64,000 bases of DNA from contig CALGSZ010000002.1 in assembly GCA_937901745.1 (NCBI GenBank), positions 1-64,000 on the forward strand. The letters are read 5' to 3'. A program made the translations under genes and the position numbers. The notes below the pieces were generated by a model. The model searched no databases. It was given only the letters and a program-made list of their open reading frames with translations, and had not been told where the DNA came from. The number at the start of each line of letters is the position of its first letter. The first letter of the stretch is position 1. Source of the DNA: an uncultured Chloroflexota bacterium (lineage in GTDB: Bacteria > Chloroflexota > Chloroflexia > Thermomicrobiales > UBA6265). Positions 52,778 to 60,783 of this stretch are shown in pieces.

Positions 52778-53365
52778 TCAACTCCGGCGCCCGAGGAGTG
52801 CGCCGAGTAGTCCTCGCAACAGGCCGCGGCTGGCCTGCTGCCCGAACTCCCGTGCCGCGTCTTCAGCCGCCTCGGCCAAGGCGGTCGAGAGCCCTTCGTC
52901 GGCGCCGCGAGCGGCTTGACGGGCGACCTTGCGTGTTGAACGGCGAGCGGCGGATTTCAGCTCGGATCTGGCTCGATCGTTTTCGGAGGCTGTCAATGCC
53001 GCACGTTCGCGCAGCATTTCGTAAGCCGACTTCCGGTCGATGGCGTGGTCGTATTTCCCTTGCATATGCGACCAGTTGATGAGCTTGCGCCGCTGCTCGA
53101 GGCTGATGGGGCCGATCCGGCTGCGCGGCGGGATGACCAGTGCCCGCTCGACGATACCTGGCACGCCTGCACCATCTAAGAAGGAGACGAGCGCTTCTCC
53201 GACGCCAAGCTCGGTATTTGCCGTCTCGACGTCAAGGTCTGGATTCGTCCGGAACGTCTGTGCCGCCGCTCGGACCGCCTTCTGATCGCGCGGCGTAAAC
53301 GCACGGAGCGCGTGCCCTTCGCGATCAGGAGTGGCCGCGTCACAGGGGTGCTCCTTCCTCTTCAC
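52778..53365 (-). pseudogene. C-terminal remnant of a YjgR/HerA-like P-loop ATPase (DUF853)
   Basis: A 195-residue frame that matches only the last third of YjgR-type proteins (about 500 residues). It has LRAFTPRDQKAVRAAAQTFRTNP, the VGEALVSFLDGAGVPGIVERA segment, VIPPRSRIGPISLEQRR, KYDHAIDRKSAYEMLRERA and the Gly/Leu/Arg-rich end LLRGLLGALLGRRS. The Walker A and B parts are absent, and upstream sequence to the ABC-2 permease gene does not encode them. The likely GTG start at 53365 follows a weak ribosome site. It is most simply a truncated, non-functional gene; expression as a stand-alone domain cannot be ruled out. Confidence 0.78.
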
Positions 53366-53408
53366 TCATGCCGGCTGCCCGTGGCGTGGCCATCTGGGGG
53401 GCGCGCTC

Positions 53409-54242
53409 CTACGAGCCTGCCGTGATGTCCCGCTTGATGAACGAGCGATAGGCCAAGAAAAGGAACGCCACCGTGTACGCCGCGAGCACGACGGCCGCTT
53501 GCCAGACGGACGGCATTGCCGCGCCCGACGAGGAGAACGAGTCTTCCAGGCCGGCGGCATTGGCCTCCAGGAGGGCCTGGACGTTGCGCGAGATCAGCGC
53601 GCCGGGCAGCCGCTCGAAGATGCCGCCGGCGAGGCCGATCAGGGAGAGGAAGAGGCTTTCCAGAAACAGGACCGCTAGTCCGAGTCCGATGCCGGCCGCC
53701 ACTGAGCGGGTCAGCGTCGTCACCATGATCGTCAGCGCCACGTACGGCAGCATGACGAATGTCGTCCGCGCCGTGGCAAAGACGGTCCGCGACAGTCCTT
53801 GCGGGCCGAGGCCGGAAGGAAGCCCCTCGACCGCGGTGATGACGGCACTCGCCGCGAAGGAGACGACGAGACCAATCAGGACCGTGACCGCGACGAAGAG
53901 GAGGGCGGTGACGAGCTTGGCCGAGAAGTAAGCCGTCCGACTGCGGGCGCGCGGCAACAGCGCGCGGATCGTGCCCCATCCGTATTCGGAGCCGATCAGG
54001 CTGGCTGTCATGATGATGATGTTGACGCTACCGATCTGGAACACCAGGTTGAGACCGGTATCCCGCACGGAGGCCAGACGCAGATTCTCCCGCAGAGCGA
54101 ATTCATCGGCTGCTCCGGAGCGCACCGTGACCCAAAGGAGGATGTAGAGCAGGCCAACCAAGCCGATCAGGATCAGTAGGAGGATGCGAGGCATCCAACG
54201 CCGGACGAGCCGGAAGAGCTCGCTACGCAGCAGCGGTGCCAT
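53409..54242 (-). CDS. ABC-2 type transporter permease
   Basis: A 277-residue membrane protein with about six helices: an N-terminal pair around RILLLILIGLVGLLYILLWVTV, a segment NIIIMTASLIGSEYGWGTIRALLPRARSR (the cytoplasmic coupling region seen in ABC-2 permeases of the NatB/BcrB type), then AKLVTALLFVAVTVLIGLVVSFAASAVI, LPYVALTIMVTTLTRSVAAGIGLGLAVLFLESL and a last helix near the C-terminus. The start overlaps the end of the ATPase gene by 20 nt, so the pair forms one exporter. The substrate (lantibiotic, drug or membrane component) is unknown. Confidence 0.85.
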   Translation of the reverse strand: MAPLLRSELFRLVRRWMPRILLLILIGLVGLLYILLWVTVRSGAADEFALRENLRLASVRDTGLNLVFQIGSVNIIIMTASLIGSEYGWGTIRALLPRARSRTAYFSAKLVTALLFVAVTVLIGLVVSFAASAVITAVEGLPSGLGPQGLSRTVFATARTTFVMLPYVALTIMVTTLTRSVAAGIGLGLAVLFLESLFLSLIGLAGGIFERLPGALISRNVQALLEANAAGLEDSFSSSGAAMPSVWQAAVVLAAYTVAFLFLAYRSFIKRDITAGS

Positions 54243-55188
54243 GCTCCACTCCCTCGTCTTGATCCGCCGTCAGCTCCATGAAGACCTGCTCGAGCGAGCT
54301 CTGCCGTGGCACGATGGCGCCCGCGTAGATGCCGGCCGAGGCGAGAGCGCGGTTGATGGTGGCGCCCTCCTCGGCCGGGGCATCGACGTGGAGCCGGCCA
54401 TCGAGGATGGAGACGCCCCGCACCGCCGGCACCGAGCGGAGGACTTCCGCGCCACGCTCGACCTCGCCGGGCTCGAGCACGATTTCGAGATAGGCGCCGC
54501 GCTTGAGCAGCTCCTGCACCGGGCCGTATTGCAGCAGCTTACCGCGCCGGATGATCGCGACGCGATCGCAGACCTGCTCGACCTCGTTCAAGAGGTGGCT
54601 GGCGAGCAAAACGGCCCGGTTCTGTTGCGCCAGGCGGGGGATGAGCTCGCGTACCTCGCGCTGGCCGGCTGGGTCGAGTCCGTTGGTGGGCTCATCGAGG
54701 ATGACGAGCTCCGGATCGGTAAGGAGCGTGGATGCGATGCCGAGCCGCTGCTTCATGCCCATCGAGTAGGTCTTGAAGGGGCTGTGGGCTCGCTCGGTTA
54801 GGCCGACGAGCTCGAGCAGTTCATCAATGCGCGAATTGGGGATGCCGCCGACCGCGATCGCCAGCGCGCGCAGGTTGTCACGTCCAGAGAGATACGGATA
54901 GAAGGCTGGCGATTCGATGATCGCGCCAATTGCACGGGCGGTCATGTGCCGCTGCTCATCGAGGCGGCGGCCGGCGAATTCGACGTGTCCTTCGGTGGGA
55001 GTGATCAGGCCGAGGATCATGCCCACCGTCGTGCTCTTGCCGGAGCCGTTCGGTCCGAGAAAGCCGAGGACTTCCCCTTTCCTTAGCTCGAGGTTGAGGC
55101 GATCGACGGCGGTGAGTGTTCCGAATCGCTTGGTGAGATTGACCGTGCGTAAGAGGGGTTCGTCGCCGCGGCCGTGGACCGTACTCAT
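54223..55188 (-). CDS. ABC transporter ATP-binding protein (BcrA/NatA-type)
   Basis: A 321-residue protein. The ATG at 55188 has GGAGG 6 nt upstream; upstream frame to 55329 is rejected. Motifs: GPNGSGKSTT (Walker A), a Q-loop in GAIIESPAFYPYLSGRDNL (typical of BcrA-class exporters), YSMGMKQRLGIASTLL (signature), LVILDEPTNGLDPAG (Walker B) and ASHLLNEVEQ (switch His). The C-terminal 100 residues form the usual small accessory domain. It is coupled to the ABC-2 permease that follows. Exporters of this type often give self-protection against peptide antibiotics. Confidence 0.88.
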   Translation of the reverse strand: MSTVHGRGDEPLLRTVNLTKRFGTLTAVDRLNLELRKGEVLGFLGPNGSGKSTTVGMILGLITPTEGHVEFAGRRLDEQRHMTARAIGAIIESPAFYPYLSGRDNLRALAIAVGGIPNSRIDELLELVGLTERAHSPFKTYSMGMKQRLGIASTLLTDPELVILDEPTNGLDPAGQREVRELIPRLAQQNRAVLLASHLLNEVEQVCDRVAIIRRGKLLQYGPVQELLKRGAYLEIVLEPGEVERGAEVLRSVPAVRGVSILDGRLHVDAPAEEGATINRALASAGIYAGAIVPRQSSLEQVFMELTADQDEGVEHGTAAA

Positions 55189-55443
55189 CCACTCCTCCCA
55201 ACGTGGCATTGGCGCCAAGTGCCGTCGGACACGCTCGATTGTCCTTCGCGCGGCTGCCGGATGGGTCCAACGTGACGCCTTTGCAACGCACGATGGCGCC
55301 AGTCGGCTTGTTCTCAGCCCGCTGACCATGTAGCTTAGTCCTCACCGCCGGGCTACGTCGATTTTCGGTTCGAGCTGGCGAGGACACCTCCGCTGGCACC
55401 CGTCTCCAAATCCAGTCCCGTACACAATGCAAAGGAGAGGCTC

Positions 55444-56361
55444 ATGCGGACCGCACCTTTGACATCACCGATGAAGCGACTTCCGGTCCGTCAGCTGATG
55501 CTCGGGATCGTCGTCGTCGGTCTGGCGATGGTCGGACTCGCTCTCCTTGCCGAAGCGATGGCGAGCGACGGGGGAACCGTCTATCTGGCGAAGTTCACCT
55601 CGAGCGGATCGAGCCAGACGATCGGCCCGAGCCTCGAAGCGACCGGTTACGGCCGGGCATCGGCGCCAGCCGAGCGGGCGACGGTGCAGGTTCTCCTGAT
55701 CCGCGACATCCCCTACGGTGGCGATGGGCAATCCGGCAGCTCGTCATCGTCGAGCTCGTCGGACGGCAGCGGCCGGAGAGGGCGCTCGGCCTCGCTCTCC
55801 GCAATCATCAGCGCGCTCGAGAGCGAAGGCGTGAGCGAGGATGCCATCACAATCGTGACGAGCCCGTCGCTTATCAGCGTCTGCAACAACTACAGCCGCT
55901 GCTCGTCGGCGCGGCTCGATGTGACGGTCGAGCAGCCGACGATCGAGCGATTGAACGCGATCGTCGACTCAATTGGGCGCACCGCGATTTCGAGCGGGAT
56001 GGTCGTCCACGACGTGGGCGTCGGCTATTCCGTGAGCGACTGCCGGGCGCTGACGCGACAGGCGCGAGAGTTGGCGACGGCGGACGCGAAGGCGCGGGCG
56101 CAGGAGCAGGCAGAAGTCCTCGGCGTCAACCTCGGCAAGCTGCTGGCCTCCAGCGAGCCGGGTCCGGAGCGGCCGCGAGATGCAACGGGTTGTGAGATGT
56201 TCACCTCGACGTTCGGCGACTCCTGGTGGACGGCCGGCTCGGTCGGTCTGACAGTGCCCGCGTTCGATCCAAGCGCGCCGGCGGAGGCAACGGTGGAAGT
56301 GCAGGTTTCGCTGCTTTACTCAATCGCCGAGACGAACCCGGAGGAGGGCGGCGCGGCTTGA
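55444..56361 (+). CDS. SIMPL-domain (DUF541) protein, membrane-anchored
   Basis: A 305-residue protein; the ATG at 55444 has AGGAG 7 nt upstream. A basic N-terminus and one hydrophobic segment (LMLGIVVVGLAMVGLALLA) form a signal or anchor. The SIMPL core follows: LEATGYGRASAPAERATVQVLLI, a Ser-rich insert (SGSSSSSSSSDGSG), ISALESEGVSEDAITIVTSPSL, NAIVDSIGRTAISSGM, ALTRQARELATADAKARAQEQAEVLGVNLGKLL and a C-terminal VEVQVSLLYSI strand. SIMPL proteins are usually secreted, and their function is poorly known (stress or envelope roles reported). The two Cys pairs (CNNYSRC and C...C) could form disulfides. Its stop lies inside the argG promoter. Confidence 0.82.
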   Translation: MRTAPLTSPMKRLPVRQLMLGIVVVGLAMVGLALLAEAMASDGGTVYLAKFTSSGSSQTIGPSLEATGYGRASAPAERATVQVLLIRDIPYGGDGQSGSSSSSSSSDGSGRRGRSASLSAIISALESEGVSEDAITIVTSPSLISVCNNYSRCSSARLDVTVEQPTIERLNAIVDSIGRTAISSGMVVHDVGVGYSVSDCRALTRQARELATADAKARAQEQAEVLGVNLGKLLASSEPGPERPRDATGCEMFTSTFGDSWWTAGSVGLTVPAFDPSAPAEATVEVQVSLLYSIAETNPEEGGAA

Positions 56362-56386
56362 CAAACGCCGGCCGGCTCGGTAAGGT
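56358..56386 (+). promoter_or_regulatory. Candidate promoter of argG
   Basis: TTGACA (56358-56363, perfect; it overlaps the TGA stop of the SIMPL gene), 17-nt spacer and TAAGGT (56381-56386; T1, A2 and T6 of the -10 match). The predicted start is near 56393, giving a leader of about 195 nt before the argG GTG. Confidence 0.55.
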
Positions 56387-56393
56387 ACGCGAA

Positions 56394-56409
56394 TGTGACA
56401 ATCGTCACA
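56394..56409. promoter_or_regulatory. CRP/FNR-type palindrome TGTGA-N6-TCACA at the argG start site
   Basis: TGTGA at 56394-56398 and TCACA at 56405-56409 are separated by six bases: both half-sites equal the CRP consensus. The site falls on the predicted transcription start, a place expected for repression rather than activation. It could alternatively be a hairpin of 6 bp at the transcript's 5' end. Confidence 0.5.
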
Positions 56410-56493
56410 ATCTTTGATGTGCACTGAGAACGAACGAAAAGCGCGAAGGTAAGATGATCCCGCACCCGAGTAGAGCCCTCCGTACACGTACTG

Positions 56494-56545
56494 GCCGAAC
56501 GGGCGCTCCCCGTTCGGCGTAGCGGTTTCGCCCCGCGACCGGGGC
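56494..56545 (+). other. Two hairpins in the argG leader
   Basis: GCCGAACGG/CCGTTCGGC (56494-56502 and 56510-56518, perfect, 7-nt loop) and GCCCC/GGGGC (56530-56534 and 56541-56545). No T-run follows, and the class of any regulatory RNA is not recognised. Confidence 0.4.
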
Positions 56546-56566
56546 TTAGCGGTTGTTCGGAGGATC

Positions 56567-56632
56567 ATGAAGTCTCGGGAGGTTCCTCGTGGGATCATCA
56601 GTTGTTTCTGGCGACAAGCAATCGATCGGTAA
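56567..56632 (+). CDS. Possible argG leader peptide (21 codons)
   Basis: The ATG at 56567 follows CGGAGGATC (good ribosome site). The peptide reads MKSREVPRGI then ISCFWRQAIDR, with four Arg among 21 residues, and stops at 56630-56632 inside argG. It overlaps the argG GTG (56589) in another frame. Translation of this frame could compete with or couple to argG translation depending on Arg-tRNA supply. This is inference; no attenuator hairpin was matched to it. Confidence 0.35.
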   Translation: MKSREVPRGIISCFWRQAIDR

Positions 56633-57851
56633 GGTCGTTCTCGCGTATTCCGGCGGGCTCGACACCTCGTGCATCATTCCCTGGCTGAAAGAGAACTACG
56701 ACTGCGAGGTCATCGCCTTCGCGGCTAACGTCGGGCAGCCGGATGACCTGAGCGGCATCGAGGCGAAGGCGCTGGCGAGCGGCGCGAGCAAGGCCTATGT
56801 CCGCGACCTGCGCGAGGAGTTCATCAGGGACTACGCGTTCCCGACGCTCCGCGCCGGCGCGATCTACGAGCGGAAGTATCTGCTTGGCACCTCCTTCGCT
56901 CGGCCGTGCATCGCGAAGCACCAGGTGGAGATCGCCCTGCTGGAGGGGGCCGATGCAGTGGCGCACGGCTGCACCGGCAAGGGTAACGACCAGGTTCGCT
57001 TCGAACTGGCCTACCAGGCGCTGGCGCCGCACCTGAACGTGATTGCGCCATGGCGGCACTGGCACATCCGGTCGCGGGAAGACGCGATTGACTACGCCCA
57101 GGCGCACGGGGTTCCGGTCGAGGCGACGAAGGCAAAGATCTACTCGATCGACGGGAATCTCTGGCACCTCTCGCACGAGGGCGGGGTGATCGAGGACCCG
57201 TGGCAGGAAGCGCCGCCGGATGCCTATGGCTACACGGTCGAACCGCAGGACGCGCCGGACGAGCCCGAGTACGTGGAGGTCTCATTCGAGGAGGGCTGGC
57301 CGGTCGCGGTCAATGGCCAGCGGCTGGGTCCGGTCGAGATCGTCTCGACGCTAAACGAGATCGGCGGTCGGCACGGCGTTGGCCGGGTTGACCTGGTCGA
57401 GAATCGCCTCGTCGGCATGAAGAGCCGGGGCATCTACGAGACGCCCGGTGGGACGATCCTGGCGACCGCGCACCGGGAGCTTGAGCACTTGACTCTTGAC
57501 AAACTGACGATGCGGCAGAAAGATACGCTAGCGTTGACGTACGCCGATCTCGTCTACAACGGGCTGTGGTTCTCGCCGCTGAAGCGGGCGATTGACGCCT
57601 TCGTGGATGAGACGCAGCAGGTTGTGACTGGCGACGTTAGACTTAAGCTGTACAAGGGTTCGTGCCAGGCGGTCGGCCGCCGGTCGCCGTACAGCCTCTA
57701 TCGCGAGGATCTGGCGACGTTCGGCGCCGACGAAGTCTACCGGCAGGCGGACGCGGAGGGCTTCATCAAGCTCTTCGGCCTGGGTACGAAGGTTGCCGCG
57801 ATGCGGGACCGGGAACGGTCGGAAGGTCTGGGAGTGGAGGTCGCGCGATGA
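56589..57851 (+). CDS. argG: Argininosuccinate synthase
   Basis: A 420-residue protein from a GTG with GGAGG 6 nt upstream. ATP-binding P-loop is VVLAYSGGLDTSCIIPWLKENYDCEVIAFAANVGQ. Also present are RAGAIYERKYLLGTSFARPCIAKHQVEIA, the AHGCTGKGNDQVRFEL signature, NLWHLSHEGGVIEDPW, GRHGVGRVDLVENRLVGMKSRGIYETPGGT and LYKGSCQAVGRRSPYSLY. It joins citrulline and aspartate to argininosuccinate with ATP. Length and motifs are normal. It lies upstream of the T-box leader of argF, so it is regulated separately or by read-through. Confidence 0.95.
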   Translation: MGSSVVSGDKQSIGKVVLAYSGGLDTSCIIPWLKENYDCEVIAFAANVGQPDDLSGIEAKALASGASKAYVRDLREEFIRDYAFPTLRAGAIYERKYLLGTSFARPCIAKHQVEIALLEGADAVAHGCTGKGNDQVRFELAYQALAPHLNVIAPWRHWHIRSREDAIDYAQAHGVPVEATKAKIYSIDGNLWHLSHEGGVIEDPWQEAPPDAYGYTVEPQDAPDEPEYVEVSFEEGWPVAVNGQRLGPVEIVSTLNEIGGRHGVGRVDLVENRLVGMKSRGIYETPGGTILATAHRELEHLTLDKLTMRQKDTLALTYADLVYNGLWFSPLKRAIDAFVDETQQVVTGDVRLKLYKGSCQAVGRRSPYSLYREDLATFGADEVYRQADAEGFIKLFGLGTKVAAMRDRERSEGLGVEVAR

Positions 57852-57990
57852 CCTACTGCATCGGCACGGAGAGCCTCTCCCGCTCTCCGCGACGGCGACC
57901 GGCGCGCCAGAACCGACCGGCGCGTTGACGGTCGCCGCGTAAGAGAATCGAATAACCTCATCCTCTGGGCGACGGCTCTGTCGCCCATGC

Positions 57991-58326
57991 CCGCGTTGAG
58001 GGAGAACAGTACGGGATGGGGGCGCCATAGCGATCCGGGGACGGTGGAAGCCTGGAATCAGCGTCTCGTCTCGGAACGGGCTCCCGAGCGGCCGGCCGAA
58101 GAAAGGACGATCGGCTACAGAGGATCGGCACGTGGCGAGAGCAACGCGCTCTCCGATCTGTATCCTCGATCCGCGAGCCGCGTCCAAGTAGGATCGGGTG
58201 GGTGGCTCCCACGCAGGCAACAGCCGAGAGATGCGCGGAGCCATGGTGCCTCGGCTCCGCGTAAGGAGGGTGGTACCGCGGGGATTGACGCCCCTCGCCC
58301 CTTCGCTCCACGACCTGACGTCGTGG
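57991..58326 (+). promoter_or_regulatory. T-box riboswitch leader upstream of argF-lysW-lysX cluster
   Basis: All hallmark parts are in order. Stem I has GAGGGAGAACAGTA (57998-58011), the distal AGCGATCCGGGGA (58029-58041), GGTGGAAGCC (58043-58052) and GGAAC (58073-58077) with CTCCCGAG (58081-58088). Later comes stem III, GCGGAGCC...GGCTCCGC. The T-box proper is AGGAGGGTGGTACCGCGG (58264-58281) with its TGGT bulge for the tRNA NCCA end, followed by the complementary CGCCCCTCGCCC. By the pattern specifier-purine-GAA the specifier reads CTC (58070-58072, Leu), which is unexpected for this operon; neighbouring readings are not Arg or Lys codons. A further hairpin CCACGAC/GTCGTGG (58308-58326) precedes the argF ribosome site and has no T-run. 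Confidence 0.88.
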
Positions 58327-58370
58327 GCGCAGTGCGTCACGTCGCTGGCGTGAGCCGAAGGGGGACCACC

Positions 58371-59483
58371 ATGTCCGAGCCATTTACCACCGCGAATCGG
58401 TCTGACGAGTCGCACGATCAGGATCGCCTTGTTGCCGAGACGCCGACGCTGCGAGCCGTGCCGCCTCAGATCGAGGATGACTACGGCGCGGGCGCGACCC
58501 GGACGCTGTCACTCGGCGGGTCGCTGACGCCGAAGCTCTCGACGTTCACGATCGGCACCCGGCTGCGCGGCCGGAGCCTCGTCGAGGACATTGACCTGAC
58601 GCCGGACGAGATCGTCGAGGTGCTGGAAACGGCGGCGCGCCTGAAGCGGATGCAGAAGCGTGGCGAGCCGCACACCTATCTGCCGGGGAAGACGCTCGGC
58701 ATGATCTTCCAGCACCCGAGCACCCGGACGCGCGTCTCCTTCGAGGCTGGCATGGCCCAGCTCGGCGGCACGGCGATCTTCCTCGGCATCAACGATCTCC
58801 AACTGAAGCGCGGCGAGACAATTGCCGATACCGCGCGGGTGCTCGGGCGGTACGTTGACTGCATCGTTGCTCGCGTCGCCAAGCACGAGGATGTCGTCGA
58901 TCTGGCGCAGCATGCGGGGGTTCCCGTCATCAACGGTCTCTCCGACCGCTGCCACCCGACGCAGGCGCTGGCCGATCTCTTGACGCTTCGGGAGCGGTTC
59001 GGGGAGCTCAAGGGGCTGCGGCTGGCGTACCTCGGCGATGGGAACAATGTCGCCTCGTCGCTGCTCGTTTGCGGCGCGGCGGTGGGCGTCAGCGTCACCA
59101 TTGCCTGCCCGAAGCAGTACCAGCCGCCGGCGGACATCATCACGCAGGCAACCTGGCTGGCGGCGGCGAGCGGCGCGCGCGTCCACCTGACCGACGATCC
59201 GATGGAGGCCGCTGCTGGTGCTGACGCCGTCTACACCGATGTCCACGTCAGCATGGGGCAGATGGATGGCGCTCAGCGGGCGGTCGCGCTCGCGCCGTAC
59301 AAGGTCACGCAGGCAATCATGGACGCCGCGAAGCCGGACGCGATCTTCATGCACTGCCTCCCGATGCATCGCGGCGAGGAGGTGGACGCTGAAGTCGCGG
59401 ACGGGCCGCGGTCGGTCATCTTCGATCAGGCGGAAAATCGGCTCCACCTGCACAAGGCACTGCTACTGCATCTCCTTTGCTAG
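58371..59483 (+). CDS. argF: Ornithine carbamoyltransferase
   Basis: A 370-residue protein. The ATG at 58371 with AAGGGGG 7 nt upstream is the real start; the longer open frame runs through the T-box leader. Key motifs are the carbamoyl-phosphate loop FQHPSTRTRVSFE, RYVDCIVARVAKHEDV, NGLSDRCHPTQALADLLT (HPTQ), YLGDGNNVASSLL, VHVSMGQ and HCLPMHRGEEV. These give the ornithine enzyme; the binding signature is the SMGQ type. An N-terminal extension of about 60 polar residues precedes the usual start of the fold and is absent from most homologues of about 310 residues. It makes citrulline for ArgG and is the first gene under the T-box. Confidence 0.93.
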   Translation: MSEPFTTANRSDESHDQDRLVAETPTLRAVPPQIEDDYGAGATRTLSLGGSLTPKLSTFTIGTRLRGRSLVEDIDLTPDEIVEVLETAARLKRMQKRGEPHTYLPGKTLGMIFQHPSTRTRVSFEAGMAQLGGTAIFLGINDLQLKRGETIADTARVLGRYVDCIVARVAKHEDVVDLAQHAGVPVINGLSDRCHPTQALADLLTLRERFGELKGLRLAYLGDGNNVASSLLVCGAAVGVSVTIACPKQYQPPADIITQATWLAAASGARVHLTDDPMEAAAGADAVYTDVHVSMGQMDGAQRAVALAPYKVTQAIMDAAKPDAIFMHCLPMHRGEEVDAEVADGPRSVIFDQAENRLHLHKALLLHLLC

Positions 59484-59617
59484 GGGCGAGGAAGGGGGGA
59501 TCGCGAGCGAGCGTGGGCTGACGATTGAAGGGTGAGCGCATCGCCCAGTAGGGAATTGACGGTAACCAGGAAGCACGTGAGCGCCGGAGTGAGCCGGCGG
59601 TGATATCAGGAGGAGAA

Positions 59618-59794
59618 ATGTCCACGTCAACGAATGTGACATGCCCGGAGTGCGGCGGCGAGTTCGAGGCAGGCGCGGTCGAGGTCGGCGAGATCATCGT
59701 CTGCCCGGAGTGCAGCGTCGAGCTCGAGGTGCTGGGCACCAATCCGATCAACGTCGGCCTGGCGCCAGAAGAAGGTGAGGACTGGGGCGAGTAG
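59618..59794 (+). CDS. lysW: LysW amino-group carrier protein
   Basis: A 58-residue acidic protein; the ATG at 59618 follows AGGAGG. Two zinc-type knuckles CPEC (residues 8-11 and 29-32) flank an acidic globular part (GGEFEAGAVEVGEIIV). The C-terminus is the conserved EDWGE, whose last Glu is the residue that carries alpha-aminoadipate or glutamate through an isopeptide bond. It protects the amino group and serves as a handle for LysX, LysZ, LysY, LysJ and LysK. The length and tail are exactly those of the family. Confidence 0.95.
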   Translation: MSTSTNVTCPECGGEFEAGAVEVGEIIVCPECSVELEVLGTNPINVGLAPEEGEDWGE

Positions 59795-59871
59795 CGGCGA
59801 GAGCCCCTCGGCACCGCGGAGGAAATGAGGGCTCTGGCAGCAATCGACTGACGGCATAAGGGAGCGTGACA

Positions 59872-60783
59872 ATGACCGCGGCGATCGGCGTGTTGTGCGA
59901 GCGGAAACGGGTCGAAGAGAAGCAGGTGATCCAGGTACTGGCGGATGCCGGCGTTCCGGCGGTGCCGGTGCCGCCTGCTGCTCTTCCGTTGCCGGTTGTC
60001 CCGTTCGCGCCGGCCCCGCAGGTCGCCGCTGCGTTCGGCGCCACGATGCCGGTCGTCGTCGATCGCTGCCAGGATCGCGCTGTCGCATCGGCGGTTCTTC
60101 CACTCTGGCAGGGGACGGGCGCGGTCGTGATCGGCGCGGGGATCGCCGCGACCGGCAATCGGCTCGCGGTAGCGTCAGCCCTTTCGGCTGCCGGCGTGCC
60201 GCGCCCCGCAACCCTTCTCGTTGCCTCTGAAGAGGCAGGGCTCCAGGCGCTCGAGACGCTCGGTTATCCGGCGACGCTCCTGCCGCTCACGGTCGGCGCC
60301 GCACCGGTGCCGCTGTTGGACCGCGACGCGGCTGAGGCTGTCTTGGAGCACAGGCAGACGCTTGGCGGAACCTGCGAGGTCGTCGGACTCCTCCAGGCTG
60401 GGACCACGATCGGCGCGGAGCATGCACTGGTAATCGTCGTCGGCGGGAGCGCGGTCGCGTCGCGGCACATGGGGAACGAGACGACGTTTGGCCCGCAGGC
60501 GGTGGCGCTGGCCGAGGCCGCGGCCAAGGCGATCGGCGCCGACGTTGCCGGGATCGAGCTTGTTCGGACGACGGCCGGTCTCGTCGTCTGGGACGTGCAG
60601 CCGGTTCCCGATTTCCGCGACACCGTGCCGCTCGGCGACCGGACGGCGGGTCAGGCGATTGCCGATTTGGCGGCAATGCGCCTCATTGAGCGGACGGCGA
60701 TCGGCGCGTCGCAGCCGAACGGCGCTCACTTGGGATCGACGATGAGGCGGGAGGTGACCGATGGCGTCGCTCTCGCTCTCTGA
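59872..60783 (+). CDS. Degenerate LysX-like ATP-grasp protein (pseudo-ligase)
   Basis: A 303-residue protein from the ATG at 59872 (AAGGGAG 8 nt upstream), nearly the length of LysX. Its course follows LysX: IGVLCERKRVEEKQVIQVLADAGV for the opening IL..R.RVEEKLL, PVVVDRCQDRAVASAVLPL for the ERC segment, SALSAAGVPRPATLLVASEEAGLQALETLGYPA, then LLDRDAAEAVLEHRQTLGG. But the ATP-site strand VVLKPVIGSWGRLL has become TLLPLTVGAAPVPLL (the Lys and the WGR loop lost). The NTARGG part is RHMGNETTF, and the metal-binding EVNxxxEF is WDVQPVPDF. Catalysis is unlikely; a binding or regulatory role with LysW or LysX is possible. It overlaps the lysK start by 23 nt. Confidence 0.75.
   Translation: MTAAIGVLCERKRVEEKQVIQVLADAGVPAVPVPPAALPLPVVPFAPAPQVAAAFGATMPVVVDRCQDRAVASAVLPLWQGTGAVVIGAGIAATGNRLAVASALSAAGVPRPATLLVASEEAGLQALETLGYPATLLPLTVGAAPVPLLDRDAAEAVLEHRQTLGGTCEVVGLLQAGTTIGAEHALVIVVGGSAVASRHMGNETTFGPQAVALAEAAAKAIGADVAGIELVRTTAGLVVWDVQPVPDFRDTVPLGDRTAGQAIADLAAMRLIERTAIGASQPNGAHLGSTMRREVTDGVALAL

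Noticed and set aside
57987..58370. N-terminal extension of argF reading through the T-box leader
   Set aside because: The sequence is a conserved RNA structure, the peptide is not OTC-like, and the ATG at 58371 has a good ribosome site.
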